From assembly GCA_021234155.1 (NCBI GenBank), contig JAJEKV010000002.1:18006876-18070875 (forward strand): 64,000 bases of DNA, read 5' to 3'. Numbering within the stretch: the first letter of the stretch is position 1; each line of letters starts with the position of its first letter. The position numbers were made by a program, and so were the translations under genes. The notes under the pieces are model-generated. The model saw nothing but the letters and a program-made list of their open reading frames with translations, was not told the DNA's origin and ran no database searches. This document shows positions 1 through 12,900 of this stretch, in pieces. This DNA is from Isoetes taiwanensis (lineage: Eukaryota > Streptophyta > Lycopodiopsida > Isoetales > Isoetaceae).

Positions 1-75
1 CCTGCTCCTGCTCCTACTCCAGTTCTTGCACCATTCCTGCTCTCGCTCCTGTTCCTGCTCCTCCTCCTGCTTCTA
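1..75. repeat. CTCCTG-rich simple repeat
   Basis: The window opens with a degenerate CTCCTG/TTCCTG hexamer repeat. It lies just before the retrotransposon fragment that follows and could be low-complexity coding sequence of that element, but no continuous frame supports this. Confidence 0.5.
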
Positions 76-119
76 TAGAGGCTTCCTCACGCCCTCAGTT
101 TCGTATCTCGAAGATTTCA

Positions 120-590
120 CTTCACGAGTTTATTAAATCTGGAAGACAGGATCCAAGTTCAGTATTTGCAAGCAAGGTTCATCCATTGGCTAGCTCTGCA
201 CTGGTGAAGTTTGCCCCAAACTTCCAGATAAATATGGCGACTTCTCTGATGTTTTTCACAAAGTCAAGGCCAGCAACCTTCCAGAGCATCGTCCATATGA
301 TTGTCCCATTGATTTGTAGCCTGAGACAATGTCGCCATATGGTCCGATATATGGTCTATCCCCCGCTGAGTTGAAGTTTTGTGGGATTATATTGAAGAGA
401 ATCTAGCCCGATATATGGTCTATCCCCTGCTGAGTTGAAGGTTTTGCGGGATTATATTGAAGAGAATCTAGTCACTGGTTTCATTCGACATTCTCAGTCC
501 CCTGCTAGAGTGCATATCTTCTTCATCGAAAAGAAGGACGATTCTCTGCATCTGGTCGTTGATTATCGTGGCGTCTGGTCGTTGATTTTT
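120..590 (+). pseudogene. Ty3/gypsy reverse transcriptase fragment, fungal-type chromovirus-like
   Basis: Broken pol fragment of an LTR retrotransposon, covering the region just before and into the reverse transcriptase domain. Two separate frames give convincing matches to the family pattern. Around 207-320 a segment contains the stretch DFSDVFHKVKASNLPEHRPY. Around 450-575 a segment contains RDYIEENLVTGFIRHSQSP followed by IEKKDDSLHLVVDYRG. These are the conserved blocks ahead of the RT catalytic palm in Tf/Tcn1-like elements. Frames are interrupted by stops and by a 64-bp tandem duplication. It sits beyond exon 13 of the receptor kinase, in the opposite orientation, so it is probably an old intronic insertion. 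The clade is judged by eye only. Confidence 0.7.
344..471. repeat. 64-bp tandem duplication inside the RT fragment
   Basis: Two adjacent copies (344-407 and 408-471) of a unit starting CCGATATATGG and ending GAGAATCTAG. They differ at only a few positions. The duplication repeats the coding block before the RT core, so it happened after the element lost function. Confidence 0.8.
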
Positions 591-838
591 TGAACCCTAG
601 TTTGGAGTCAAAAACTGCGTAGCATTATGTAGTAACAATATTCTTGATCATTGTCCATCTAAAAAAAACTAAAGGTTCATTGGACTATGGAGAATATGTG
701 ATTCTAAGGGTTGAGGACAATAGGAGCATTCTAATGCCACAGATGCAACCCAAAAATAACTATATAAATAGAAGTAAATATAGAACTTTATGGATAGCAA
801 TATTATATTGTAAATAATTGTAAGAGATGAGCTTTTAC

Positions 839-950
839 CCATTGTCTTAGGTTGAAACTTTTTGGTTCACGCCCAGAAAGCATTTCAAATAAAACAATGC
901 CGAAGCTATAAACGTCTGATTTCTCTGTTAGTTGGTTGGTTATCCAATAC
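839..950 (-). CDS. Receptor kinase exon 13: kinase subdomain IX
   Basis: 112 bp encoding [20 protein letters not shown] and FEMLSGREP, then FNLRQW. The acceptor TTTAG is just above 950, and the donor GTAAAA is at 838. The remaining helical C-lobe should continue outside the window to the left. Confidence 0.9.
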
Positions 951-3900
951 CTAAACATAAAGTAACAAAAGTTATGATAAGATAAGATAAGATAAAAAAA
1001 ATTTACGTCCATTGGGACCCTAGCAGATCATATGGGACGAGCACAAAACACAGGGCTTAAGCCCAAAACAGAAAACTAAGGGGCGAACCCCAACACAAGA
1101 AAAAAAAAACTATTAGAAGCTCTAAGAATAACTCAACAAGGGGTTGAAAAGTTGTACACTGCCCACTTTTTTTTTTCCAATCTAGCATCTCATACTTTGC
1201 ACAACTCCTTTCGTTGCCTAGTCAACTGTATCAGAGGGAGATCCTCCTGGACAAAGAAACTAGTATTCTTGAAGTGACTGTCGTGCTGAAAGACATATAG
1301 TCCATCCTGAGAGGTATTGAACCACACAACAATATGATAAGACCAATCCGGTCTGTGGGCCCTAACTTTTCAAGTTGTGACAATACTAGGTTTTTGAATG
1401 TGCATAGTATCTATGAAAAAATGCACAACTTGTGCAGTGTCTGAGCAAGAACCTGTCTCAGGTATCCCTACTATATGCAAATTCAGGCCTCTGTCCTGCT
1501 CCATCATGCATAGGAAATCCGAACCTGCATGTCCTGCCTGTGAGAATCTGTGCATGAGGCTAGATCTGTCTGAGTCATGGCAACCGTACTCCTTTCTGGC
1601 TTAGAGTCATCTAATGACGCTCTTTGCTCAACACTGTGTGTCAATAAATTATGATAGAATCGTAACATCGTCTTAAACTAGAAATAAAGTGTAATCCTAT
1701 TATTGTAGATTTTCAATACCTTCTATTGTGTGACTTAAGACATTTGGATTCTTTACTTATATCAATCTATGGCTTGATTTTTTTCTCTGGTGTCCTACCT
1801 GAGTTACAATATGTTTTTCTTAGGCTTTGCAAAAAGGTATTTGCACGAGTGCCCCCATCAGATAACCTTAACCTCATGGGGATACATCAAGGCTTGTCCA
1901 CTCTTCCCTGCATTAGCTTGAGGATTGGGTTCCCAACATGGAGATGGAGGTGCATGTCTTGCTCATCGTACATCATTAGACAATGACCTTATATGTAGAC
2001 AATGTCATTCTCTTAGCCTATATACCAGCACCCCAATGCATTAAATAGCTTTTGTCAAGGCACTGATGTGCGATTCGAATAGACCTCGGTTATTTCCCCC
2101 TCATGGCACCCAAGTTCACCCCGATTCTGCTAATGGTAGCAAGTAGTAAAGGTGCTGCAAATTAAAAAGGTATCTCAGGGTAACTGTAGACTAAAGCTCT
2201 GCATGTTATAATTTTTTTTTTCAAAGTAGAGCTTTATGTTTGGTCCCATTAGGCACATTTGTACTTTGTATTAGTAGAGCCAGGTGTGGAGGTGTGAGGT
2301 CCTGTGATAATATATGCCACATGGGATAGCTTAGAACATGTTCAGCAAACTTTTTTAATCCATGCACTAGGTGTCAAACCCATTCCTCCCGCAGTAGACA
2401 AAATTTGTACCACTTCAATGCAGGAAATACTTTATGGAAAAAGATGGTAAACATGGAGCACACATTTACCAAATGTGGCATACACACTTGCCATGCTTCA
2501 AGAGCTGGTAAAATGTTACTGGAAGGAGAAATGTTACATTCAGCTATCCAAGGAAGAAATTAGCTCTATGATACTAGTAATATGGAAACGATAAAGATAG
2601 CTCATTACATGGACCAAAATAACCCTACTCTGATGTGGAACACATATCTATTAGCACACTTGACTAGAAAAAGATGTCAGGGCATAGCAAATTATCAACT
2701 ATTTGTATACCAACTAAGGATTGAGACAGGTAGGTTGGTGGATGAACCAAGGGACTCTAGAATTTGGGAGTGTTATCGGCTAAGAACCTTAGAAGATGAA
2801 TGACATACACTCTAGATTTATCCAGGATTTGCGACTAATCAGAGTGAAATATACAACCTTCTTGCTCTCACATTAATTTCTACATGTGCTCCTACATATA
2901 TTTGAAGCAGTTGCATTGCATTTTATCTACTATAATGCTAGTGAAACATAGGTTAAAAATCAAACTAATTCTGTAAATTTCTTTGGTGCATATGTGTGCA
3001 TGTTTGAATGCAAAGACCAATGAGTGGGCTCCCTCTCGTATTTTCATAGACGTAATTTCATCTCTATGTTTTTTTTACTTTTGGGGATGGGGAGGGAGCA
3101 GGGATTGTTGATTGAGCTTACTCTGGATCAATATATCCAATTGTACCCATAACTCGAGTTGTGACATGGGTTGTAGATTGGGGGATTAGCCTCGATAAAC
3201 CAAAGCCCGCAACTTTTGCAATATCAGTCTCCGTGAGCAAGATGTTGTTGCTTTTGACATCTCTATGAATGACACCAGGATTACAATTCGTATGCAAATA
3301 TTCAATACCTTTCACAAGCAATAAACATGTTAAAAATCAATAATTCATATTTGTGGATATGTTAAATATTTATAGCACCTTGAGCTGCACCAAGGGCAAT
3401 GCCAAGTCTCGTTTTCCAATCCAATGGTTTCTGCTTGGAAAGCGTGCCTAAAATTAAAATAGACAACAATCTTCATTATGAGCAAATACATGTACAAAGA
3501 TTAAGTGTAGACATCATCATTATCATACTTTTAGTTTCTCTTGTACCCTTCTCCCCCAGATTACTTTTATTATTCTCCTTCTCCTTCTCCTTCTCCTTCT
3601 CCTTCTCCTTCTCCTTCTCCTTAGAACTCCTTCTCCTTCTCCTTCTCCTTCTCCTTCTCCTTCTCCTTCTCCTTCTCCTTCTCCTTTCTAGATTTGACCT
3701 TGGAAATCTTCAATGCATTAGTCCATTGAAGAAAACTTTGTTGGCACTCTTCTTGTCTTTTTTTACTTTAAAGAACCTTGAAAATGGAATTGTGGACGCT
3801 CTTATTTTCCACTTAGATCATGAATATTAGAGTTTTTCAAATGCAGTATGACCTTTCTCCTCTTCAACTTTGAAAGCACTAAGAAAAGCTATGGGAAGCT

Positions 3901-6900
3901 CGAGTTCCTAAGAAATGGAGAAATGAATAGAGGTGCAACAACAATTCTAGACCACTGGTCTTCTAATTCTTGATTTTTATTCTAGAAGCAGTGTTCCTTT
4001 TAGGATTTTCCAGGCACTTAACAAGATTCAAATAATATCATCTCTTGGATTCTATCTTTCTCAACCTTTTGACACAAAGTTTTGTTTTATTTATTTATTT
4101 ATTTATTTATTGAATGGTAGTAGATTAGGAACCAACTTTTTGTGACTAGTTTGATTCGTCAAGAATGTATTTTCTATGCTAATGTTTAGCTACTAGGAGA
4201 TTCAAGGATACATTCACGTTCTCACAAAATTCAGAGCTCAATAGTGATAATGATGACTGGGAAGCATCTATGATGAAATTTATGACGTATAGTGACATGG
4301 AATGATGTTTTATATGAGAAATCAACAATGCAGATTAGATAAACCACAAAGATCTTGTAAAACTATTGGTTAAAGATACAGTTGGTTGTCAAACCAATGT
4401 GGCAACATTTACAAAAGTCTCGTGACAAGAAGAATATGACTAGTAAAAACACTGGACTCTGAATCAATATGAAACATGCTCAAGTAGATAAAGTCAAAAT
4501 CCCTAACAACGTACATATTGACGTGACGCAATAACACTTGATTACATGGCTTCTCGTAGACGTCTTTGAAAAAGATTGATCTAGAATATCTTGGTTGGCC
4601 TTCATCCTTCTTATGATATTAATTTCTTCTAAGGGTAGGTATAGGGATTGAATTGAATTGAATAGAATGGATTTGTATCGTCCATGGAGACCAAAACGCC
4701 TATGGGATCCGATCAAGGAGCACAACAGATAGATGGATAGATATTAGTTTACGTCCATGAAGACCACACGTGGCCATGGAATGGAACTAAACATAGTGCA
4801 ACACTAGATGGTCTTGAACTCAAATCAAGGCATAATTGTTCTAGGACTAGTGTATTACCACTAGACCATCGACCCAGGCACTACAATAACTATTCTACCA
4901 CAACAAGAGGGGAGTGAATAAGTAAGAGGATGATGAATAAAATGAGAGTGGATCATGGATGGTACAAAGAAGATTTAGGACTCAAAGAAAATCATTCAAG
5001 GGGTGTGGAAGCATTTACTTTAATGGAATTTAACTACATTGGCTTTGCCATGTAGGATCGTAGTGATACTAATGTCTATATGGGTTTGCTATTTTGGCTC
5101 TTCGGTGTTGGATGAATTAGTTTGTACTATGGAGTCTAGGATGTTGAAAAGAAAGGGCTTTGTGCTTGAGATACAACCGAAAGCATTGGACTTCCATTTG
5201 CAAAGTAAGGCTATATTTTAGGGTTTAATTAGAGATGTATGACTCTTTTGAACGAAGGCTTCTTAAAGATCAATTTAACAATAATTCCCTTTGCACAAGC
5301 CTATTAATTACAACCTATTTCACACATCATTTACATCCATCTCTTAGTGCATCTCTCTTTCTAAAGGAGCTACTTAACTAATCTTAAGTCAATACCTCAT
5401 ATTATCCAGATGTTCTCTGCACTATGCTAGTAGGTTCCTCTTTGGGGTAGTCATTGTATGTAATTGTGCACCCACTAACAAAACAACGTTCATAGAGAGT
5501 TGGAATTACATCCATCACATTTTGGTATTGATAACCTTTTGTCGTGGGGGTTTTCCAGGTTGCTCAGGATAAATTGCTCCATTCCAAAATGGCAATTTTC
5601 TGGTGGTGGCACATCATTCAATGATGTTTTGAGTAGGGTGAATATCCTAACTTATAAGTTTGGTCATCAGGTTTTATTATATCTTCTTTGATGAGCATCC
5701 TTAGATAGTATAGTCCTAGTTCTTACTAGAGTTTCTCCGGAGACATAGAACCATTGCACCCATTTGTATTGGTGCATGCCATATCAAAATTGAAAGAGGC
5801 AAATCGGCCCATAAGGAGCATGAAAACACGATATGTCAATGCTGTAAGTTGGAGCAATTGAAGATGTATGCCACATTCTTCCGATTTAACCACTATTTGT
5901 GAATATACGAGCACGATATATTGACTTGATTACACTTAATTAGCCACTACATGTTCTCTTGCAAATAGTAATAAGCTTGTTGTGCTATTTCTTGTGTTAG
6001 TTCCAATAGGGCCTTTGGTCTTCGTGGACAATAAAGCCAATTCAATTTAATTCGATTTAGGTTTTCCAAGTTAAAAAGTTTTACTTGCTATCTATCTCTC
6101 AACATGAGCTAGTGGAAGCATATATTCCATCTCACTTCTACCTATTTGGCAGAGGACGAACCTTTCATCTTTAGGGCATGATTGCTTCTAACCATAAGGT
6201 AAACTTGTCAAAAAGAAAACAATTGATTCGTGAAGTTAATCTTTAAATACAGTCTTTTACATAGACGAATGGTTTTGCTTAGTTGAATCAATCTATTCTG
6301 CTTAGGTTAGAGGTTTGCTCTTCCATTGTTGTTATTGTTAATGTTTGGTTATCAAATAATCCACTAATAATCAAAACATTAACTATGATATTAACCAAAT
6401 TGTTTATTTTATTCGAACTCTTGGAAAAAAGGCTATTACCATGGAGACGATCATATAGTGTTCCTCCTGCCATATATTCATAAATGAGAATTTGCTCATT
6501 TTTTTCAAAGCAATATCCAATGAGAGAGAGCACATTATTATGATGCAGACGAGTAAGAAATTGGACCTGCAAATTGGTCTAATAGTTAAATCAAACTTAT
6601 TATGGTGATATCCGTCTTGCACCAATATATGCCATATGAGTTCACAACTTAAATAGTTTGGGCTTAATATTCTTTGAACGTTGGAAATTGTTGGAGATTT
6701 TTCTATAATCTCAGTAAGACAAAGTATTCAAATTAACATTTGCAACATGTTATAAGCATCCACCATTTATTCCTCTACCTTTAAACAAGGAAAGCAAAGG
6801 AATTTCAGAGCTAAAGCTATTTAAAATGTTACTCGAGTATTAGAATTCATAAACAAAGATGCTCTTAAACATTTGAATTGTCATTTTACCTCATTAAAGA

Positions 6901-9900
6901 ACTCCTTTGCTCCTTGCTTAGATGTCATTGATTTTTGTTTTGCTGCAATTCTTTGTCCATTTGACAAAGTCCCATAGTAAACATCACCAAATCCACCTCT
7001 TCCTAACATTGTAGAGAAATTGTTTGTTGCATTAGTTACTTCTGCAAGAGTGAATGCTCGTACCTGATGAATATATTCTAGAGGATTTGCGGAAAACGTT
7101 CCTTGAGTTTTTGATCGATCTAATGGCAAGATAAACATTTTAAGATTAGATTTAATATTTTTAATTGCATATGCTAATGGGGATTAGAATTACCTGAATG
7201 TTGTATGGCATTCCTTCTATATATTACAACAAGGCCAAATAGCAACACGAGGGATATGACAAGAACAATGACAATGATAATAATAACCATTGTTTTGTTT
7301 GATTTATGTGGACTTTGTTTTATGCATGTTGCATTGCTTGGTAGACAAAGTAATGGATTTCCAAAAGCTCTACAAATAAGTGTAATTGTTAGTATGACAT
7401 TAAAACTATTCAATTCAATTTTTTGCATCAACAATGTAGATGTCACCATGCATAGAGGAAAATAGAAATGCAGTTGTACACATAGAGATAGCAAAATTTG
7501 ACAATAATGTTACCTGATAGTGATGTTTTTTGTATTTGTTGGTATCGTTCCACTTAAGTTGTTGTTCTCTACAAATCTAAAAATCAACTTTTAATGTTGA
7601 AAAATGTTTATAATATCTTAATCTTAATCTTAACATATATAAGGCAGTTACATTTTCTGTTTGATTGTAATATTTTTTCCCCAGCAATAAGTTTGGTGGC
7701 GACACGTATCTGAGAAAAACCTGGAAGAGACACGTATCTTTTGAAAAAAAAGGGGGTGGGGGAAGAGTGACGTACCTTTCTTCCTCTGCAAGCAATCCGG
7801 CCATTGCTTTCGGCCTAGTTTCGGCAATGGGGCAATCGGGCTTCTTTCTGCTTCCGCCCCAGTTCCGGCCATAGCTTCTTCGTGCTTCTTATTCTTGATT
7901 TGTAATGCATTTGGCCCTTTTTGGGTTTTGTGTAGTTCAGAGCAGGGCAGATTGGGGTATAACAATCTGCCATAACAACATGGCAGCGAAATGGGTCTAA
8001 GCTGTAAAATTGGCTTTCTTTTTTATGTCATTCTTGGTGGCAACAGCTATTGCTCTGCCAGGAGTTGAACGCCTCCACGAAACAGGGCTTTAGAGGGCTT
8101 CAGCATTTTTGGCGTCATGTTTATTTAGAGCAGGTTCCAGCATAATCAATTTATTGCAGCTGGTTTTCGAATGTGGAAAGTTTAAAGCTGGCCTCGAAAA
8201 CAGCTGCTTTTCGAATTGTCATACATCAGGGGAAACTCTACACAGAACTCTATTATAGGTGCATTCAGTCCAGAATGATGTTCACTCTCTGGGGTTTCTC
8301 AACCTGCTGGATAAATTTCCTGGACAGGTTGAGGATGTTGAACTCTACTTTAATTGCCAGGACAGACCTCAAATTTAAAAGAGACTTTGAGTCTGGTGAT
8401 ATTCCACCGCCTTTATTTGGCTACTGTAGCACAGATGAACACTTTGACATCCCATTTCCAGATTTTTCATTTTGGGGATGGTAAGCAAGTTGCAGTTTAT
8501 CTGATTGTTTTCTTGGACAAACTACCAACTAACTTTTCTTTATGGAAATAGGCCCGAAATTAAAATTAAGTCATGGAAAGATGAGCTTATAAGCATTGAT
8601 GCAGGCTCACAAAAATGAAGTGGGCAGACAAAGATGGCTATGCACATTGGAGGGAAATCCGTGGACAAGTGACATTCGCAGACAGTTGCTCAAATGCAAC
8701 TCAAATGATCATCAAGCACACATTTATGCACAGGACTGGGTGAAAAAGATGGATTTGGAGGATTCTAGACTCAGCAATCAGTGTGACCATAAGTATAATA
8801 TATATGTAGAAGGATATGCCTGGTCTGCGAGTTACAAATACTTACTGTTGTTAGCCATAAATGGCAAGTATTATGAATTCTTCACGAGGGGCCTAGTCCC
8901 ATATAAGGATTTCCTGCCAATTGAAGCAGATGACAAGTTGTGTGGATCCAACAGGAGTGCAGTTGAGCAGGGAAATTCACATCCTACTGAGGCACAGATT
9001 ATGGGTTCCAGAGGACGTGAGTTTGTTCAAGAACATCTTAATATGGATCGTGTCTATGAATACATGTTCCTTCTCTTACGTGAGTATGCAAAGCTTCAGA
9101 AGTTCAATCCGCAGGTACCTCCAGGATCTGATCGTCTGTCCCAAAATGCAGTATTATGTGTTGCCAATCCTACGGAGAGATTTTTTCTTCTCCAGTCTTC
9201 CTGAGTTGAGCAACTATATTTATGTTGCATTGCGAATTGTGGGAGAGGCAAACATTGGGTGGCTTTTTGTTGACCATGTGTTATCTTTGGAATGTGTAAA
9301 ATCCCAAGGCAGCTGGGTCAAACAGACTCATATAATGTTCTTGAAAATGTGCTGGTGACAGTGCATAAGCAATGATGCTGTAGATCTTGCTTCACAAGGT
9401 AATCTTTTTGCTATTTAATCATTGAGGGAAAAGAAATACCAGTATGAGGTACAGCTATTCGATGCAGGATGTGCAGGGCCTTATGCCTGCTGATGAAGAG
9501 AGCTTGACTGATGAAATCATCTGGGAGACATTACCGGTACAGTAGTAACTTCAAAGATTAATGAAAGAGCTACTTTGCCATTTTTTATTTTTGCAGAATA
9601 GTTTGGTATAACATTCCGGAGGATGTACCAATTATTTGCTACTCTTTTCATGTCTGCAGCACTTCTGGATAGCCGTCTCAATGGTCTTCTTCATGGCCAT
9701 TACTGTGTTCACAATGTTAAAACTAACTGCTAAGGCTCACATCTGAATGTTTACTTTCGTCTTTTAACAAGTGTCAACAAAGGGAAGGTGCAATTTGGTG
9801 ACCAATTGGCAAACTACAAAATATTAGCTGTGCTGTTCATTTGTATGAATTCATTTTTGCCCATAAAAGAAAAGAAGCCATGAATATTCCTAACAGAGTA

Positions 9901-12900
9901 TGCAGATTATTATGAAAGAGAAATCTATAACTTGGTAGCATCTGGCCAATTTTATAGGTTAGCTTTTGCCATAGAGAAGCTGATTTTGTTAGATTTCCCT
10001 TTCTGAAGTTGTCTTGAGATTTTGTTGTCTATGCTTCCTTCAACAGTACTTGGATCCTACTTGGGATATTATTGGTATGCAGCTAATGACCTTCTGTAGC
10101 TGCCATAGATGCATGCATTTTTTGTCATTGAACACAGTTGGATAGAGGCTTTTTCAACTGTCTTTGCACAACTAATAAGGATGGAAAACATACCTTTGCA
10201 AAAATAATGCTTGGTCGCCTCAAGAGACTGGGGAATTGATAATGGGTTGAATCTGCAGTGTTCAGTTATTGTTGGCACAGTAAGAGCCTGGAGATGCATG
10301 GTGGTGGCTCTGAGGTGGTTGCTGGAAGACCCTTGGATCGTGCTTATAAATGAAAAAATGTCCACCTTGTGAGAGCTAGATTTTGTGAAGCACATTTAAA
10401 ATACTTTTTCTTATGCATTTGCAACTGATACAGAGGCAGTTGCAACAATTCGGAGGGAGTTGCAACAATTTGTTGTATGCATTGAGTATGCGAATGGAGG
10501 TGATGGAGTTGTAAGCACCAATCAAGCGCCAATCTCCTCGCTTGCAGGTATCAACTTTAACATTTTATTGGCAGTTTTGCATTCCTATGTTGTCCTGTAA
10601 CTCCAAAATGTTTTGCTCACAATGGATGCAGGTGACATCAATCATTCTGGTTTGTCCTTGCCAGAGGACTTAAACACGAACTATATATTGATTTTCTAGC
10701 CATCGATTTGAGAGAGAGTTTGGTTATGCATAGAATGGGATCCCTTTAGGTCATGGTTTGCAGGCAGAGAGCAGCTAGTTCAAGGTTGCATATGTTCATC
10801 ATGATTTTGAGGCAACAAAATGCAGGCTGAATAAATTTTTTACCAACCTACCACCTATTTAACGTTCTAAATTTGCCATGAATATTCCTTTCCTAAGATT
10901 AACATTACAGCATTGATTTATCTTTATTCTATTAAAATGGCCATTAAAGGCCTGCAATTGGCAGCAAATAGCAAACTAGGTGCACCTTGCAACAATGCAA
11001 TCCAGTTATTTTTTAATTGAAACTTTGTAGAATAGAATAGCCTTTGTTAGAAAAAAGCATAACATTCTTCATAAGCACTTTGAGATATTGTTTCTCAAGT
11101 AGTTGAAAAAGCATCATGCAAAGCATCATGCAATGTTGCCATGCAAAACCTATTGGGAAACATGATTTTTGCTTTGTTTTCTCTTTATGCATTTTTAGTT
11201 CATCTTCATGTCGTTGAAAGTTTCATACTCGATGAACTGTCAACGTGTTGCTTTCTAGTGATGTTCCTAAAATAAGTACACGATATTTTGTTCAAAAGTT
11301 TCAGTTTTCATTTGCATCTTCATGTAGACTTATCGATAATTTCTTCCTGAGAACATTGTACGTAATAAGGTCCTCTATGAAAGGCCAAGTTTAATGGCTG
11401 CAAAAAGAGGTGGTATGCAATAAGGTCCTCTATGAAGGGCCAAGCTTACTGGTCGCAAAATGAGGTGGTGCTCATGACAACTAATAGTATGGGTTCTTAA
11501 TAAAGGAAATGAGATCGCATGTAATTTGTATCTCTTGGAGAACGCCATGTAACTATAGAGTGAACAAATTCACACATCGTTGTGGGCTTTTCATTCGTAG
11601 CGTACTTTATGTGCCATTCCTTGATATGAAGCCATTTCTTTGGAAATTCATTTGGCAATGGTGGTGTTTTCTTTAGTATGTTTGTGGCTATTTAGGATAA
11701 TTTGTTGCTTTATTTCTCAGCAACAATTCATGGCTTAACTTATAGAAGAGTGGGCATAGCCAAGTGAACCATTAATTCTTCCCGTCTGGCCAAGTGAACC
11801 TTTAGCAGGGGGTTGAAGAAGAGAAACGTTCGCGGCGGCCTTGGCCGCCGCGATAAGTTTCTTGTACATATAAAGTGTATTCCTATGCTTACAATTCTTT
11901 TAAGGATGGCAATTTGAATATTGAAGAGGGAATTTCACCACTCAACTTATTGTTCTGCAGGTGCCTATATTTTATATTCAGAAGGAAATGGAAGGATTAT
12001 AATGAAAGAATACAGTTGTTTTCAAATGTAATACTGTAACAGTCACTTTACTTACAGATATTGAAGACTTTGTAAGGGACTGAGATCAGGTATCTCTCCA
12101 TTTAGAAAATTATTGTCAAGATATCTACGATAATAAAAATACTATCTCATCAATCAGGTTGACATAAAAGAAAAAGAGAGAGGTGACCATGATTAAGAAA
12201 CACTTACAAACCAACTAAGGACGTTATCTCTAGAATGCTTATTGGAATGGATCCCGTTAGTTCCATATTTGATAATTTTCTGTAAAACACATTGGTTGGT
12301 AAGAAAGACAGACAGACAGACAAGCAGGCAGAATTTTTAACAAGGAAGAAATTGAAGTAGCTGCGAAGTATGCAAAGTGTATCCAAAGCATTTGCGCAAA
12401 GATAACCTCTCCTCTTCTTTGTCATATGTTACTACATAAAAGTCAACAACCCTCCCTCAAAGTTAAGTGATATAGAATGGAGCAACTTCATATGGAGTTT
12501 GGGGATGATTTATTGATAAGCTCTTGAGTCCAATGGCAGTTACAACTACGACTTGAGTGTATATTGAGCGCTCAAATGTATGAGAATTTGCTAAAAATGT
12601 TTGACTTATGAACTCTCTAACCCATGCTAAAATATTTCTTAAGGTGGGTTTAAGCAACAAGGGAAGTTGGGGTTTGGATCAAAGTAGAGATCAACTGGTC
12701 AAAAGAGGCAAGTGGCAGGTCATTCATTGGCAAAGGAATTATTGGTGTCATAGGCAAAAACAAGATGCACTGTGCCACAATAGTAATCCAACTTAGTACG
12801 AGGGGAACCGTTGATTTGCATAGTTGGCCGTTGCCCTTGGTTGAAAAGCTAGTGGCGTGAAGCTACCACGCGTAAGATTATGACTAATCGCCATGCTAGA

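Larger units (their letters stand above)
9205..12055. other. Remainder of receptor kinase intron 6, no gene recognised
   Basis: AT-rich sequence with only short open frames and no recognisable domain. It contains a 55-bp tandem duplication at 11364-11470 and an isolated GC-rich palindrome at 11831-11852. Confidence 0.6.

Noticed and set aside
3399-3830. 143-codon plus-strand frame with poly-Leu/Phe-Ser
   Set aside because: It crosses a CTTCTC microsatellite and kinase exon 11 on the opposite strand.
10069-10532. Two overlapping minus-strand frames of 62-108 codons
   Set aside because: No domain, inside kinase intron 6, composition like the flanking intron.
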